Assembly: GCF_002086795.1 (NCBI RefSeq)
Contig: NZ_MVIM01000003.1
Coordinates: 496,001-560,000, forward strand
Direction of reading: 5' to 3'
From: Mycolicibacterium tusciae
GTDB lineage: Bacteria > Actinomycetota > Actinomycetes > Mycobacteriales > Mycobacteriaceae
Length of the DNA: 64,000 bases
The notes under the pieces were generated by a model. The model did not search any database. It saw only the letters and a program-made list of their open reading frames with translations, and was not told the DNA's origin. Made by a program: the position numbers and the translations under genes. Numbering within the stretch: the first letter of the stretch is position 1; every line of letters starts with the position of its first letter. Shown here piece by piece: positions 1-9,653 of the stretch.

Positions 1-1277
1 GACGGCACCATGTACAGGCTGTCGAGCAGGCTGAATCGGCGCAGAAACCACTCGGCCAGAACGGGATCCGTCTCGGCAGCCCCGAGGAACTGGTCGAAGA
101 GCGCGCCCACCGGCTTGTACCAGAACGGCACCTTGTCGGTTGTGGTGGCGTCGTGCAGCGCCAGGTCGCCGATCACCGTCATCATCCACACCGGGTACGT
201 CGTCTTGGCCGTGGCTTTCGCGAGTTGCTTCGCGACGTCCGGAACGCCCGACTCGAGGGTCTTGCGCAGGTTGCCCGCTTGGATCGCAGTCATGGTCATG
301 CCCTGCCCGAACGTCGGGTTGAAGCTGACGACGGCGTCGCCGAACGGGACGATGCCCTCGGGAAAGCTTTGCAGCTTGTCGTAGCGACGCCACCGGCTGG
401 TCGGGTATTTGTGAAACGCCATCTCGCCGAGCGGGGTGCCCCGCCGTAGCGCGGATGAAAAATGCTCGGGCAGGATCTCGTCGACCAGGTCGCACATCTG
501 CGCAAAGTTCTGCGGCGGCTCGGCCTTGGCGATACCGAAGGCGGTCACGTTCCAGACGCCGTCTTCGTAGAACAGCGCGCCTACGCCGACCGGATGCTCA
601 TGGGACGCACCCGCCACCACAACCTTTTCGGCGACAAGGCCGTCAGGAACCCGCACGCGTTGGCTGGCGTACGCGATGCCCACGTCGACGGTTTCCTCGC
701 GGGGTCGCGGATAGCCCCACTTTTCCAGCCACACCGGCAGGCGGGTGCCCCGGCCCGTCGCGTCGACGACGAGGTCGGCCGGCACGACCTCGCCCGAGTT
801 GAGCAGTACGCCGGTGACGCGGCGGCGCGCACCGTCGTACGTGGCCTCGGTGATCGTCGCGTGCACGATCTTGACGTTCTCGATCGCCATGACGCGCCGC
901 CGGATCTGCCACTCCAGCATCGGCCTGCTCGGCACGTAGGCGGTGAACTCGTCCTGCAGTCGGTGTGCGGTCCCCAGCACGTGACCTGCGGCGCCGAAGT
1001 GGATGCAGTCGGGCCGGTTCTCGAGAATCGGCACGCCGTCGGCGACCATGTCTTCGAGCAAGCCCGGGAAGTGGCTCTCGAATTCCTGAGCTCCCCGTGC
1101 CATCAGCAGGTGGACGTGCCTGCCCTGCGGGACGGCCGTCCGGTTGGCCGGGCCGTCCGGCAGTCCGTCACGCTCGTAGACCGTCACGCGCTCGCTGACA
1201 TCGGAGAGCACCCGCGCTGCGCACAGGCCTCCCAGGCTGGCGCCGATGACGGCTACGTGTTTATAACTCCGCCCCAT
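1..1277 (-). CDS. FAD-dependent monooxygenase/oxidoreductase, partial (3' end outside window)
   Basis: The reverse strand reads open from ATG at 1277 to the window edge, giving about 425 residues without a stop. The N-terminus has a Rossmann FAD motif (VIGASLGGL, residues 9-17). Near residue 305 is the second flavin motif, GDAVVSFNPTFGQGM. This two-motif layout is that of the aromatic-ring/ubiquinone hydroxylase (PHBH-like) and halogenase-like flavoproteins. The substrate cannot be told. I recall M. tuberculosis Rv3254 at the equivalent place. The gene diverges from the amino acid permease across 52 bp. A TACTGT hexamer lies 7 nt before the ATG on this strand (1285-1290), which suggests a leaderless message. 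The C-terminus is missing only because the window ends. Confidence 0.85.
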   Translation of the reverse strand, partial: MGRSYKHVAVIGASLGGLCAARVLSDVSERVTVYERDGLPDGPANRTAVPQGRHVHLLMARGAQEFESHFPGLLEDMVADGVPILENRPDCIHFGAAGHVLGTAHRLQDEFTAYVPSRPMLEWQIRRRVMAIENVKIVHATITEATYDGARRRVTGVLLNSGEVVPADLVVDATGRGTRLPVWLEKWGYPRPREETVDVGIAYASQRVRVPDGLVAEKVVVAGASHEHPVGVGALFYEDGVWNVTAFGIAKAEPPQNFAQMCDLVDEILPEHFSSALRRGTPLGEMAFHKYPTSRWRRYDKLQSFPEGIVPFGDAVVSFNPTFGQGMTMTAIQAGNLRKTLESGVPDVAKQLAKATAKTTYPVWMMTVIGDLALHDATTTDKVPFWYKPVGALFDQFLGAAETDPVLAEWFLRRFSLLDSLYMVP

Positions 1278-1329
1278 TGGGTGGACAGTACTCGGTACAT
1301 TCCCGAGACGGACCACGGGAGGAACGCCG

Positions 1330-2799
1330 ATGCCAAGGCGAACGAAGTCGGTTGAGCAGTCGATCGCGGACACCGACGAACCGGAAACTCGCCTGCGAAA
1401 AGATCTGAACTGGTGGGACCTCACCGTCTTCGGTGTCTCCGTGGTCATCGGCGCCGGCATCTTCACGATCACGGCGTCAACGACGGGAAACATCACGGGT
1501 CCTGCGATTTCGATCTCGTTCGTCTTCGCCGCGATCGCGTGCGGTCTGGCCGCGCTGTGCTACGCCGAGTTCGCCTCGACGGTGCCGGTGGCGGGCAGTG
1601 CCTACACGTTCTCCTATGCGACGTTCGGCGAGTTCGTCGCGTGGATCATCGGCTGGGATCTGATCCTCGAATTCGCGGTGGCGGCCGCAGTCGTGGCCAA
1701 GGGCTGGTCCAGTTATCTGGGCACGGTGTTCGGCTTCGGCGGTGGCACGGCGGATCTGGTTGGGCTGCAAGTGGATTGGGGCGCGCTCCTGATCATCGTC
1801 TTCGTGACGGTGATCTTGGCGTGGGGCACCAAACTCTCCGCGGAAGTCAGCCTGGCGATCACGGTGATCAAGGTGGCGGTCGTGCTGCTCGTCGTGACCG
1901 TCGGCGCGTTCTACATCAAGGCGGAGAACTTCACCCCGTTCGTCCCTCCCGCGCAGGCAGGCGAAGGTGGTTCCGGCACCGATCAGTCGCTGTTCTCCCT
2001 GCTGACCGGCGCCGGAGGTAGTACGTACGGCTGGTACGGCGTACTGGCCGGTGCGTCCATCGTGTTCTTCGCGTTCATCGGCTTCGACATCGTCGCCACC
2101 ACGGCCGAGGAAACCAAGAATCCGCAGCGTGACGTGTCGCGCGGCATCCTTGCCTCGTTGGCGATCGTCACCGTCCTCTACGTCGCGGTGGCCATCGTGA
2201 TCTCGGGCATGGTGAACTACACCGAGTTGCGCGAGGCGGGTGAAAAGGCGAACCTCGCAACCGCATTCGCCGCCAACGGCATCGACTGGGCGGCGAAGAT
2301 CATCTCGATCGGCGCGCTGGCGGGACTCACCACAGTGGTGATCGTGCTGGTGCTGGGACAGACCCGTGTGCTGTTCGCGATGGCGCGGGACGGGCTGTTG
2401 CCGCGGTCGCTGGCCAAGACCGGAAAGCACGGCACGCCGGTTCGGATCACCCTGATCGTCGGTGCGCTGGTGGCGGTCACGGCAACGGTGTTTCCGATCG
2501 ACAAGCTCGAGGAGATGGTCAACATCGGCACGCTCTTCGCATTCGTGCTGGTGTCCGCCGGGGTGATCGTCCTGCGTCGCACCCGCCCAGATCTCGAACG
2601 CGGCTTCCGCGCGCCGGGCGTGCCGTTGCTGCCGATCGCGGCGATCGTCGCGTGCGTCTGGTTGATGCTCAACCTCACGGCGTTGACCTGGATCCGATTC
2701 CTCATCTGGATGGCGCTTGGCGTCGTCATCTATTTCATCTACGGGCGCAGGCACTCGCTGCTCGCTCATCGGGAGTCGACTGCGAATTCGGCGCGCTGA
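1330..2799 (+). CDS. APC-family amino acid permease
   Basis: A 489-residue integral membrane protein with about twelve hydrophobic segments. It opens the transmembrane core with the APC-type sequence LTVFGVSVVIGAGIFTITA (about residues 35-53), the unwound glycine-rich TM1 that binds the substrate amine and carboxylate. Length and layout fit the cationic amino acid transporter/YfnA branch, which moves amino acids with protons. The start is set by a GGGAGG Shine-Dalgarno about 7 nt before the ATG. M. tuberculosis has a cationic amino acid permease (Rv3253c) at this place next to alkB. The last codons and the stop lie inside the left arm of a hairpin repeat (2781-2835). The substrate is not determined by sequence. 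Confidence 0.9.
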   Translation: MPRRTKSVEQSIADTDEPETRLRKDLNWWDLTVFGVSVVIGAGIFTITASTTGNITGPAISISFVFAAIACGLAALCYAEFASTVPVAGSAYTFSYATFGEFVAWIIGWDLILEFAVAAAVVAKGWSSYLGTVFGFGGGTADLVGLQVDWGALLIIVFVTVILAWGTKLSAEVSLAITVIKVAVVLLVVTVGAFYIKAENFTPFVPPAQAGEGGSGTDQSLFSLLTGAGGSTYGWYGVLAGASIVFFAFIGFDIVATTAEETKNPQRDVSRGILASLAIVTVLYVAVAIVISGMVNYTELREAGEKANLATAFAANGIDWAAKIISIGALAGLTTVVIVLVLGQTRVLFAMARDGLLPRSLAKTGKHGTPVRITLIVGALVAVTATVFPIDKLEEMVNIGTLFAFVLVSAGVIVLRRTRPDLERGFRAPGVPLLPIAAIVACVWLMLNLTALTWIRFLIWMALGVVIYFIYGRRHSLLAHRESTANSAR

Positions 2800-2835
2800 T
2801 CAACCGTGGCGGTTCGTTCGCGCGCCCGATTCGCA
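2781..2835. repeat. hairpin repeat, family A copy 1, overlapping the permease stop
   Basis: Left arm TGCGAATTCGGCGCGC (2781-2796) pairs with GCGCGCCCGATTCGCA (2820-2835), with 2 mismatches in 16. The loop contains the rest of the TGA stop. A closely related element ends the next gene (3719-3771). There is no U-tract, so it could be an intrinsic terminator of the type proposed for mycobacteria or a small dispersed repeat. Confidence 0.7.
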
Positions 2836-2876
2836 AGATAGAGAACCGCCGAGGGGCTCCGTCCGTCTGATCAATC

Positions 2877-3737
2877 GTGCTCAACGATTATTTGCGACGC
2901 CACGACGGCGTCATCACTCTTGATCAGGCGCGCGCGGCCGGACTCAGCGCGCGGGTCGTTCAGCGCAGGCTGAAGTCGGGCGATTGGGTTCGCTGCAGTC
3001 GTGGCGTGTACTTCGTCAACGACCGGCCGTTCTCCGACGCCGCACGCATCCGTGCGGCGGTGTGGGGCTACGGGGTCGGTGCCGCAGCCAGCGGTCTGAC
3101 GGCCGCGTGGTGGCATGCTTTGACCCGGTTCGCACCCGAAATCGCCGAAGTGACCGTGCCGCGGGACAGTCACGGTCGCCGTCATACAGACACCAGGGTG
3201 CGCCGCCGCAGCCTCGACGAGTGCGACATTGTCGAACGTCGTGGACTGCGAGTGACGTCGCTGCCGTTGACCGTCGTCGAGGCCGCCGCCAAGCGCGGCG
3301 GTGGACCGAAGCTGATGGACAACGCGTTGCAGCGCCATGTTGATCTCAACAGCTTGTGGCACGCCCACCTTCGCAATAAAGGCCGAACAGGTGCACCACG
3401 CTCGCGGCGACTCCTGCAGGCGGCCTCCGACGGATCGCGGTCCGTCGCCGAGCGACTGCTGATCAAAATCCTGAACGACGCAGGCATCACGGGATGGAAG
3501 GCGAACTACCGAGTCGGGGACTACCGCGTCGACGTGGGGTTTCCCGGTCCGCGGGTGGTCCTCGAAGTCGACGGGATGGCCTTCCACACCGGCGCCGAGG
3601 AGTTCCAGATCGACCGTCAGCGTCAGAACGCCATCGTGCTCAACGGATGGCAGGTGCTGCGCTTCACCTGGCTGGACCTCACCGAGTACCCCGATCGGGT
3701 GGTAGCCGTCATTCGAGCTGCGATTTCGGCGCGCTGA
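2877..3737 (+). CDS. AbiEi-like/DUF559 domain protein (putative nuclease-fold)
   Basis: A 286-residue protein. The first 60 residues resemble the winged-helix of AbiEi-type antitoxins (ITLDQARAAGLSARVVQRRLKSG region, then RGVYFV). The C-terminal 90 residues look like DUF559, a Vsr-related PD-(D/E)XK fold: a D in DYRVDVGFPG, then VVLEVDGMAFH, then a conserved RQRQNAIVLNGWQVLRFTW stretch. The acidic pattern D...E-V-D is kept, so nuclease chemistry is possible but not shown for this family. No AbiEii-type nucleotidyltransferase toxin lies beside it, so it is a solitary gene. The GTG start has no clear Shine-Dalgarno. It sits between two copies of the same hairpin repeat, and the second supplies its stop codon. 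Confidence 0.8.
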   Translation: MLNDYLRRHDGVITLDQARAAGLSARVVQRRLKSGDWVRCSRGVYFVNDRPFSDAARIRAAVWGYGVGAAASGLTAAWWHALTRFAPEIAEVTVPRDSHGRRHTDTRVRRRSLDECDIVERRGLRVTSLPLTVVEAAAKRGGGPKLMDNALQRHVDLNSLWHAHLRNKGRTGAPRSRRLLQAASDGSRSVAERLLIKILNDAGITGWKANYRVGDYRVDVGFPGPRVVLEVDGMAFHTGAEEFQIDRQRQNAIVLNGWQVLRFTWLDLTEYPDRVVAVIRAAISAR

Positions 3738-3771
3738 CGCACCGCCATGGTCGCTCAGCGCGCCCGATTCG
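3719..3771. repeat. hairpin repeat, family A copy 2, overlapping the DUF559 stop
   Basis: Left arm CGATTTCGGCGCGCTGA (3721-3737) pairs with TCAGCGCGCCCGATTCG (3755-3771); the ten pairs nearest the loop are perfect. The arm includes the TGA stop of the upstream gene, exactly as in copy 1. Both genes therefore end in Ser-Ala-Arg-stop, encoded by the repeat itself. Confidence 0.7.
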
Positions 3772-3800
3772 TCGTCAGTGCTTTACAAAACATGAGTCTG

Positions 3801-3833
3801 TGTCTAGACAGACGACAAAACTGGCTCTATAGT
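3801..3833 (+). promoter_or_regulatory. alkB operon promoter with operator palindrome over the -35 box
   Basis: TAGACA (3805-3810) and TATAGT (3828-3833) are separated by exactly 17 nt, a good sigma-A type pair. The perfect palindrome TGTCTAGACA (3801-3810) covers the -35 hexamer. A repressor bound there would block RNA polymerase. The TetR-family gene at the end of the operon is the obvious candidate ligand-responsive repressor; that link is inference. Confidence 0.6.
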
Positions 3834-3874
3834 CAAGTTCAGTCGTGATGGCACTCACATGAGGAGGCACCTTA

Positions 3875-5098
3875 GTGACCATGCAGATGTCCGAGCTCGA
3901 GATCGAACAGTGGCGCGACAAGAAGCGCTATCTGTGGTTGATGGGGCTGATCGCCCCGACCGCACTGTTCGTGGTGATGCCGCTGGTGTGGGCGTTCAAC
4001 CAGTGGGGCTGGCATGGCGCGGCGCAGGTGCCGTTCTGGATCGGCCCGATCCTGCTGTACATCCTGTTGCCCGCCCTGGATCTGCGGTTCGGACCCGACG
4101 GTCAGAACCCGCCCGACGAGGTGATGGAGCGACTCGAGAACGACAAGTACTACCGCTACTGCACCTACATCTACATCCCGTTCCAGTACGCCAGCGTCAT
4201 CTTCGGTGCGTACTTGTTCACGGCCTCGAACTTGAGCTGGCTCGGATTCGACGGCGGGCTGGCGTGGCCGGCCAAGATCGGCCTCGCGCTGTCGGTCGGG
4301 ATGCTCGGTGGGGTGGGCATCAACACCGCGCACGAGATGGGGCACAAGAAAGACGAGCTCGAGCGGTGGCTGGCGAAAGTCACGCTGGCCCAAACGCTTT
4401 ACGGCCATTTCTACATCGAGCACAACCGGGGTCACCACGTTCGCGTCGCCACTCCGGAAGATCCCGCCTCGGCTCGCTTCGGTGAGACGTTCTGGGAGTT
4501 CCTGCCGCGCAGTGTGTGGGGGAGCGCGAAGTCCTCGTGGGAGCTGGAGGCCAAGCGGCTCGAGCGTGCAGGCAAGAGCAAGTGGCACTGGTCCAACGAC
4601 GTGCTCAACGCCTGGGCGATGTCGGTCGTGTTCTACGGCGTGCTGATCGCGGTTTTCGGCGCGGCGCTCATTCCCTACATCCTCATCTCGGCGGTGTTCG
4701 GTTTCACGCTGCTCGAGACGGTGAACTACCTCGAGCACTACGGGTTGCTGCGGCAGAAGACCGAAAGCGGCCGCTACGAGCGGTGCGCACCGGTGCACAG
4801 CTGGAACTCCGATCACATCGTGACCAACCTGTTCCTGTATCACCTGCAGCGGCACAGCGATCACCACGCCAACCCGACGCGTCGGTATCAGACGTTGCGC
4901 AGCATGGAGGGTGCGCCGAACCTGCCCAGCGGCTACGCGTCGATGATCGGGCTGACGTACTTCCCGCCGCTGTGGCGCAAGGTGATGGATCACCGGGTGC
5001 TCGATCACTACGACGGCGACATCACCCGGGTCAACATCCACCCGCGCGTCCGCGACAAGGTGCTGGCCAAATATGGAGCGGCAGAGGCCGCCGCATGA
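3875..5098 (+). CDS. alkB: alkane 1-monooxygenase (integral membrane di-iron hydroxylase)
   Basis: A 407-residue membrane enzyme that hydroxylates the terminal carbon of n-alkanes, with electrons from rubredoxin. All AlkB histidine signatures are present: HEMGHKK (from residue 153), EHNRGHH (about 182-188), NYLEHYG (about 285) and LQRHSDHH (about 324-331). Several hydrophobic segments precede and separate them. GTG at 3875 is chosen because GAGGAGG (3861-3867) lies 7 nt upstream. Its stop overlaps the start of rubA (ATGA). The order alkB-rubA-rubB-tetR is that of the mycobacterial alkane operon (Rv3252c-Rv3249c). The promoter upstream carries a palindrome, so alkane-dependent derepression is likely. 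Confidence 0.97.
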   Translation: MTMQMSELEIEQWRDKKRYLWLMGLIAPTALFVVMPLVWAFNQWGWHGAAQVPFWIGPILLYILLPALDLRFGPDGQNPPDEVMERLENDKYYRYCTYIYIPFQYASVIFGAYLFTASNLSWLGFDGGLAWPAKIGLALSVGMLGGVGINTAHEMGHKKDELERWLAKVTLAQTLYGHFYIEHNRGHHVRVATPEDPASARFGETFWEFLPRSVWGSAKSSWELEAKRLERAGKSKWHWSNDVLNAWAMSVVFYGVLIAVFGAALIPYILISAVFGFTLLETVNYLEHYGLLRQKTESGRYERCAPVHSWNSDHIVTNLFLYHLQRHSDHHANPTRRYQTLRSMEGAPNLPSGYASMIGLTYFPPLWRKVMDHRVLDHYDGDITRVNIHPRVRDKVLAKYGAAEAAA

Positions 5099-5268
5099 GC
5101 GCCTACCGTTGCCCCGGCTGCGACTACGTCTACGACGAGACGAAAGGTGCACCGCGGGAAGGGTTTTCCGCGGGCACCGCATGGAACGACATCCCCGACG
5201 AATGGTGCTGCCCCGACTGCGCCGTACGCGAGAAGGTCGACTTCGAAGAGATAGGAGCGAGGAAATGA
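5095..5268 (+). CDS. rubA: rubredoxin A
   Basis: A 57-residue rubredoxin with the two iron-binding pairs C6-x-x-C9 and C39-x-x-C42 (CPGC, CPDC), holding one Fe in a Cys4 site. An extra Cys38 precedes the second pair. It passes electrons to AlkB. Length is normal for the family. The ATG overlaps the alkB stop by 4 nt and the gene's own stop overlaps rubB in the same way, so the four genes are translationally coupled. In alkane degraders one rubredoxin of such a pair usually serves the hydroxylase better than the other; which one here cannot be told with certainty. Confidence 0.95.
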   Translation: MSAYRCPGCDYVYDETKGAPREGFSAGTAWNDIPDEWCCPDCAVREKVDFEEIGARK

Positions 5269-5447
5269 GCGACTACAAACTGTTCATCTGCGTGCAGTGT
5301 GGATTCGAGTACGACGAGGCGAAGGGTTGGCCGGAGGACGGCATTGCCCCCGGGACGCGTTGGGACGACATCCCCGACGACTGGAGTTGCCCGGACTGCG
5401 GGGCCGCGAAGTCCGACTTCGAGATGGTGGAGGTGGCACGTTCGTGA
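5265..5447 (+). CDS. rubB: rubredoxin B
   Basis: A second, 60-residue rubredoxin with Cys pairs C9-x-x-C12 and C42-x-x-C45. It starts at ATG 5265, overlapping the rubA stop, after a GGAGCGAGG Shine-Dalgarno-like stretch. Its role is electron transfer in alkane hydroxylation with AlkB. No rubredoxin reductase is encoded nearby, so a general NAD(P)H-dependent reductase elsewhere must reduce it. The stop codon overlaps the GTG of the regulator that follows. Confidence 0.95.
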   Translation: MSDYKLFICVQCGFEYDEAKGWPEDGIAPGTRWDDIPDDWSCPDCGAAKSDFEMVEVARS

Positions 5448-6121
5448 CCGTTAGTGTCGCGAGGGTGAGAAGCTCTCGCGACCGCCGGACCGCGCAGCGC
5501 ATCCCGTACGCCGAAGCGTCGAGGGTGTTGCTGCGCGATTCGATTCTGGACGGCATGCGCGAGGAACTGCTCAGCCGGGACTGGTCGGCGATCACGCTGT
5601 CGCACGTCGCCAAGGCCGCGGGTATCAGCCGCCAGACCATCTACAACGAGTTCGGCTCGCGCCAAGGGCTGGCGCAGGCGTACGCGCTGCGCCTGGCCGA
5701 CCGGCTCGTCGACCAGATCGACGACGCGATCGTCGGCAACGAGGGCGACGTGCACGCGGCCTTCGTCCAGGGCTTTCGCGACTTCTTCACCGAATCGGCC
5801 GCCGATCCGCTGGTGATCTCGCTACTGACCGGTGACTTCAAACCCGATCTGCTCCAGCTGATCACCACCGACAGCGGTCCGATCATCACGCACTGCTCTC
5901 AGCGACTGACTGCGACGTTCGTCGACAGCTGGGTCAGATGCGGCGATGAGGACGCGGGAGTGCTGGCGCGGGCGATCGTCCGCCTCGCCATGAGCTACGT
6001 GTCGATGCCGCCCGAAGCGGACTCCGCCACGTCGCCGGCCCGCGGGCACGACGTCGCATCTGACCTGGCCCGTTTGATGACGCCGTTCGCCGAACGCTAC
6101 GGTGTTGGGGATACCTCTTAG
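5444..6121 (+). CDS. TetR-family regulator of the alkane operon (AlkX-like)
   Basis: A 225-residue TetR-type repressor. The helix-turn-helix is clear at about residues 45-70 ([24 protein letters not shown]), and the C-terminal part is the variable ligand pocket. GTG at 5444 overlaps the rubB stop (GTGA), so the regulator is made from the same message as the hydroxylase. This is the position and type of M. tuberculosis Rv3249c. The probable target is the TGTCTAGACA palindrome in the alkB promoter, which would give feedback control. Fatty acids or alkanes are likely effectors, by analogy only. Confidence 0.9.
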   Translation: MTVSVARVRSSRDRRTAQRIPYAEASRVLLRDSILDGMREELLSRDWSAITLSHVAKAAGISRQTIYNEFGSRQGLAQAYALRLADRLVDQIDDAIVGNEGDVHAAFVQGFRDFFTESAADPLVISLLTGDFKPDLLQLITTDSGPIITHCSQRLTATFVDSWVRCGDEDAGVLARAIVRLAMSYVSMPPEADSATSPARGHDVASDLARLMTPFAERYGVGDTS

Positions 6122-6248
6122 CTGTCAGAGCGCCTTCGTCGTTTCAAATGCACGAGCGCCTGTCCCGCGAGCCCGCAGGCCGAGGGGTTGGCTGGGCACA
6201 TCTGTGCCCCCAGAGGCAAAGACGAACGAAGAAGGGCTCTAGAAATCC
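6122..6248 (+). other. structured leader upstream of sahH
   Basis: This 127-nt gap between the tetR stop and sahH holds a direct repeat GAGCGCCT (6128-6135 and 6154-6161, 26 nt apart) and a strong hairpin, GGGCACA-TC-TGTGCCC (6194-6209), whose base can be extended by CTG/CAG around a bulge. It could be a terminator/attenuator, an RNA element or an operator region. It does not match the consensus I know for the SAH riboswitch. Confidence 0.4.
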
Positions 6249-7709
<1,461 letters not shown>

Positions 7710-7727
7710 GATCCACTCGCCAAAGCG

Positions 7728-7759
7728 AAGCCCCTGACACATTCGTGTCAGGGGCTTTT
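7728..7759 (+). terminator. intrinsic terminator of sahH
   Basis: A perfect 13-bp stem: AAGCCCCTGACAC (7728-7740), loop ATTC, GTGTCAGGGGCTT (7745-7757), then a short T run. It lies 19 nt after the sahH stop and faces the end of the convergent hemophore-like gene. Confidence 0.9.
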
Positions 7760-7770
7760 GCTCTGCGCGG

Positions 7771-8136
7771 TCAGGGATTGACGATCGAGCCGCAATGATT
7801 CTTGATGTCCATCAACGGCTGACGGATGCCGGTCATCTCCGCCTTCTCCTGCGGATGAGTCTCCATGTAGCTCGTGACGTGCTCGGCGACCTGTTCGCGG
7901 GACAGGCCAGAAAGCGTGTTCATGAAGCCGTTCAGGTCGGGGTGGGTGAACAGATAGGCCGACGTCGACGCATCCACCCCTGCCCGGACACCTTCGAGGT
8001 CGGCCGTGGTGCAGCTGGGCGGATTCATCCCGTTGTCCGCCAACGCGATAGGGGATACGCCAAGCAGTGCGGCGCACGAAGCCGCGCCGGCGAACAGGGG
8101 AATCGCCAGCCGGCGTGCGGTCTGAACGTTGAGCAT
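7771..8136 (-). CDS. secreted hemophore-related protein (Rv0203-like)
   Basis: A 121-residue exported protein: a basic N-terminus (TARR), a hydrophobic segment and an Ala-Leu-Ala signal peptidase site near residue 34. The mature part has two cysteines (SCTTAD near its start and NHC near its end), which probably form a disulfide, and the pattern AYLFTHPDLN...IRQPLMDIKNHC that is typical of mycobacterial hemophore-like proteins. Rv0203 of this family binds heme outside the cell; heme binding here is inferred. ATG 8136 is preferred over the in-frame ATG 8151 because GAGGAG sits 7 nt before it. It converges on sahH. Confidence 0.82.
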   Translation of the reverse strand: MLNVQTARRLAIPLFAGAASCAALLGVSPIALADNGMNPPSCTTADLEGVRAGVDASTSAYLFTHPDLNGFMNTLSGLSREQVAEHVTSYMETHPQEKAEMTGIRQPLMDIKNHCGSIVNP

Positions 8137-8333
8137 CGAAAAACTCCTCATGTCTTACGGAGGTGCGGCTGTCTGTTGCCAGTCTGGGGTTTGCCGTCTG
8201 CCGGTGCGTGGTTTCCCAAGGCCTTGCACAGGAAACCGACAGTGGCCGCACATCTGCCCCGCCCGCGACATAACCGAACTTATTGGCTGACAAGACTTGC
8301 CGTCGGCCATACCGATTCTGTTACGGTCCCTGT

Positions 8334-9644
8334 GTGCGCTGGGGGGTCATAGTCGTCGCCATGCTCATTGCTCTCGCAGCGCCTTTCGTGCCGTACGCGC
8401 ACGCGGACGACCCGACCATTGACGACCATCACCCGTACTTCAACGAAGACGAGTATCAGGTGTTCTACACGCCCCCGGTGCCGTTACCGCCCGGACAGCC
8501 GGGCGATCTGATCCGCACCGAGCCGTCGCGGTTGGTGCTGGAACCGTCGGGCGAGCTGGGCATGATCATGGCCGACGGGACGCGAATCATGTACCGCAGC
8601 ACCGATGCTCGCGGAAATCCGATGGCGGTGACGGGCACCTACTTCGAGCCCCACAACGCTTGGCCGGGCAAGGGGCCCCGTCCGCTGATCGTGTACGGCC
8701 CAGGCACCCAAGGGCAGGGCGATCAATGCGCGCCGTCGCGGCAGTTCAACCAGGGCATCCACTGGTCGCCGTGGCTGGACCTAGCGTTCAACTACGAGGA
8801 GTTGTTCGTCTCGACTATGGTGGCGCGCGGCTTCGCAATCGTCATGACCGATTACCAGGGGCTCGGCACACCCGGACTGCATACCTACGTGAACAGGGTC
8901 GCTCAGGCGAACGCGATGCTCGACGCCGGCCGCGCAGCGATGCGACTGCCAGGTACGTCGCTGGATCCACATGGCCCCGTGGCCTTTTGGGGCTACTCGC
9001 AGGGCGGTGGCGCAGCGGCAGCAGCCGCCGAGTTGGCGTCGTCGTATGCGCCGGACCTTCGTGTCGTCGGGACATACGCGGGGGCGCCGACCGCCGATCT
9101 GAAGGAACTGTTCCCGTACGCGGACGGCAGCGCGCTCGTCGGTGTGGTCGGATACGCGTTGAACTCCGTCATCACCACCTATCCGGAGTTCGAGCAGACG
9201 ATCCGGGCGAAGATGACGCCGCGGGGAGCGGACCTGCTGTACAAGGTGCAGGACCAGTGCATCGCGGAGACGATCACGAAGTTCATGTTTCGGCACCTGC
9301 AGCCGTACTTCAACGAGGACATCTTCGAGCTCGTCAAGCAGGAGCCTTTCACCACACTTTTCGAGATGCAGAAGATCGGCAAGTACAAACCCAATGCGCC
9401 GGTGATGATCTTGAGTAATCGGTTCGACCCGTTGGTGCCGTGGGGGCCCGCCAGACAGCTGGGCATTGACTGGTGTGCCCAGGGCGCCGATGTGCAGTTC
9501 TGGACGAACGAGCAGCCGCCGTTTCTCAACAAGCTTGTGGTGAACCACGCGTTGCCGATGCTCGTGGACGGTGAGCGCGCGATGCAGTGGATTGCCGACC
9601 GGTTCAACGGATTACCGACGACACCGAACTGCGGCCAGTTCTGA
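8334..9644 (+). CDS. secreted lipase, LIP (PF03583-like) family
   Basis: A 436-residue alpha/beta hydrolase with a signal peptide (hydrophobic residues 4-20, cleavage after AHA). The nucleophile elbow GYSQGG places the catalytic Ser at about residue 222; the likely Asp is in SNRFDPLVPW and the His in VVNHALP. This is the secretory triacylglycerol lipase family common in mycobacteria. GTG 8334 is chosen over the more upstream in-frame ATG 8283, which would bury the signal peptide; TACGGT (8322-8327) ends 6 nt before it, suggesting a leaderless mRNA. It diverges from the hemophore-like gene and converges on the DUF899 gene. Confidence 0.88.
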   Translation: MRWGVIVVAMLIALAAPFVPYAHADDPTIDDHHPYFNEDEYQVFYTPPVPLPPGQPGDLIRTEPSRLVLEPSGELGMIMADGTRIMYRSTDARGNPMAVTGTYFEPHNAWPGKGPRPLIVYGPGTQGQGDQCAPSRQFNQGIHWSPWLDLAFNYEELFVSTMVARGFAIVMTDYQGLGTPGLHTYVNRVAQANAMLDAGRAAMRLPGTSLDPHGPVAFWGYSQGGGAAAAAAELASSYAPDLRVVGTYAGAPTADLKELFPYADGSALVGVVGYALNSVITTYPEFEQTIRAKMTPRGADLLYKVQDQCIAETITKFMFRHLQPYFNEDIFELVKQEPFTTLFEMQKIGKYKPNAPVMILSNRFDPLVPWGPARQLGIDWCAQGADVQFWTNEQPPFLNKLVVNHALPMLVDGERAMQWIADRFNGLPTTPNCGQF

Positions 9645-9653
9645 GCCTTCGCG

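Noticed and set aside
462..1355. 297-codon forward frame over the first gene
   Set aside because: It is the antisense shadow of the FAD monooxygenase, whose reverse frame has clear flavin motifs.
1477..2769. 430-codon open frame on the reverse strand of the permease gene
   Set aside because: Low-complexity Arg/Asp/His/Gln-rich translation, typical of the antisense of a high-GC membrane protein gene; no Shine-Dalgarno and no domain.
6122..6248. SAH riboswitch before sahH
   Set aside because: The conserved riboswitch core I know is not present; only a generic hairpin and a direct repeat are seen.
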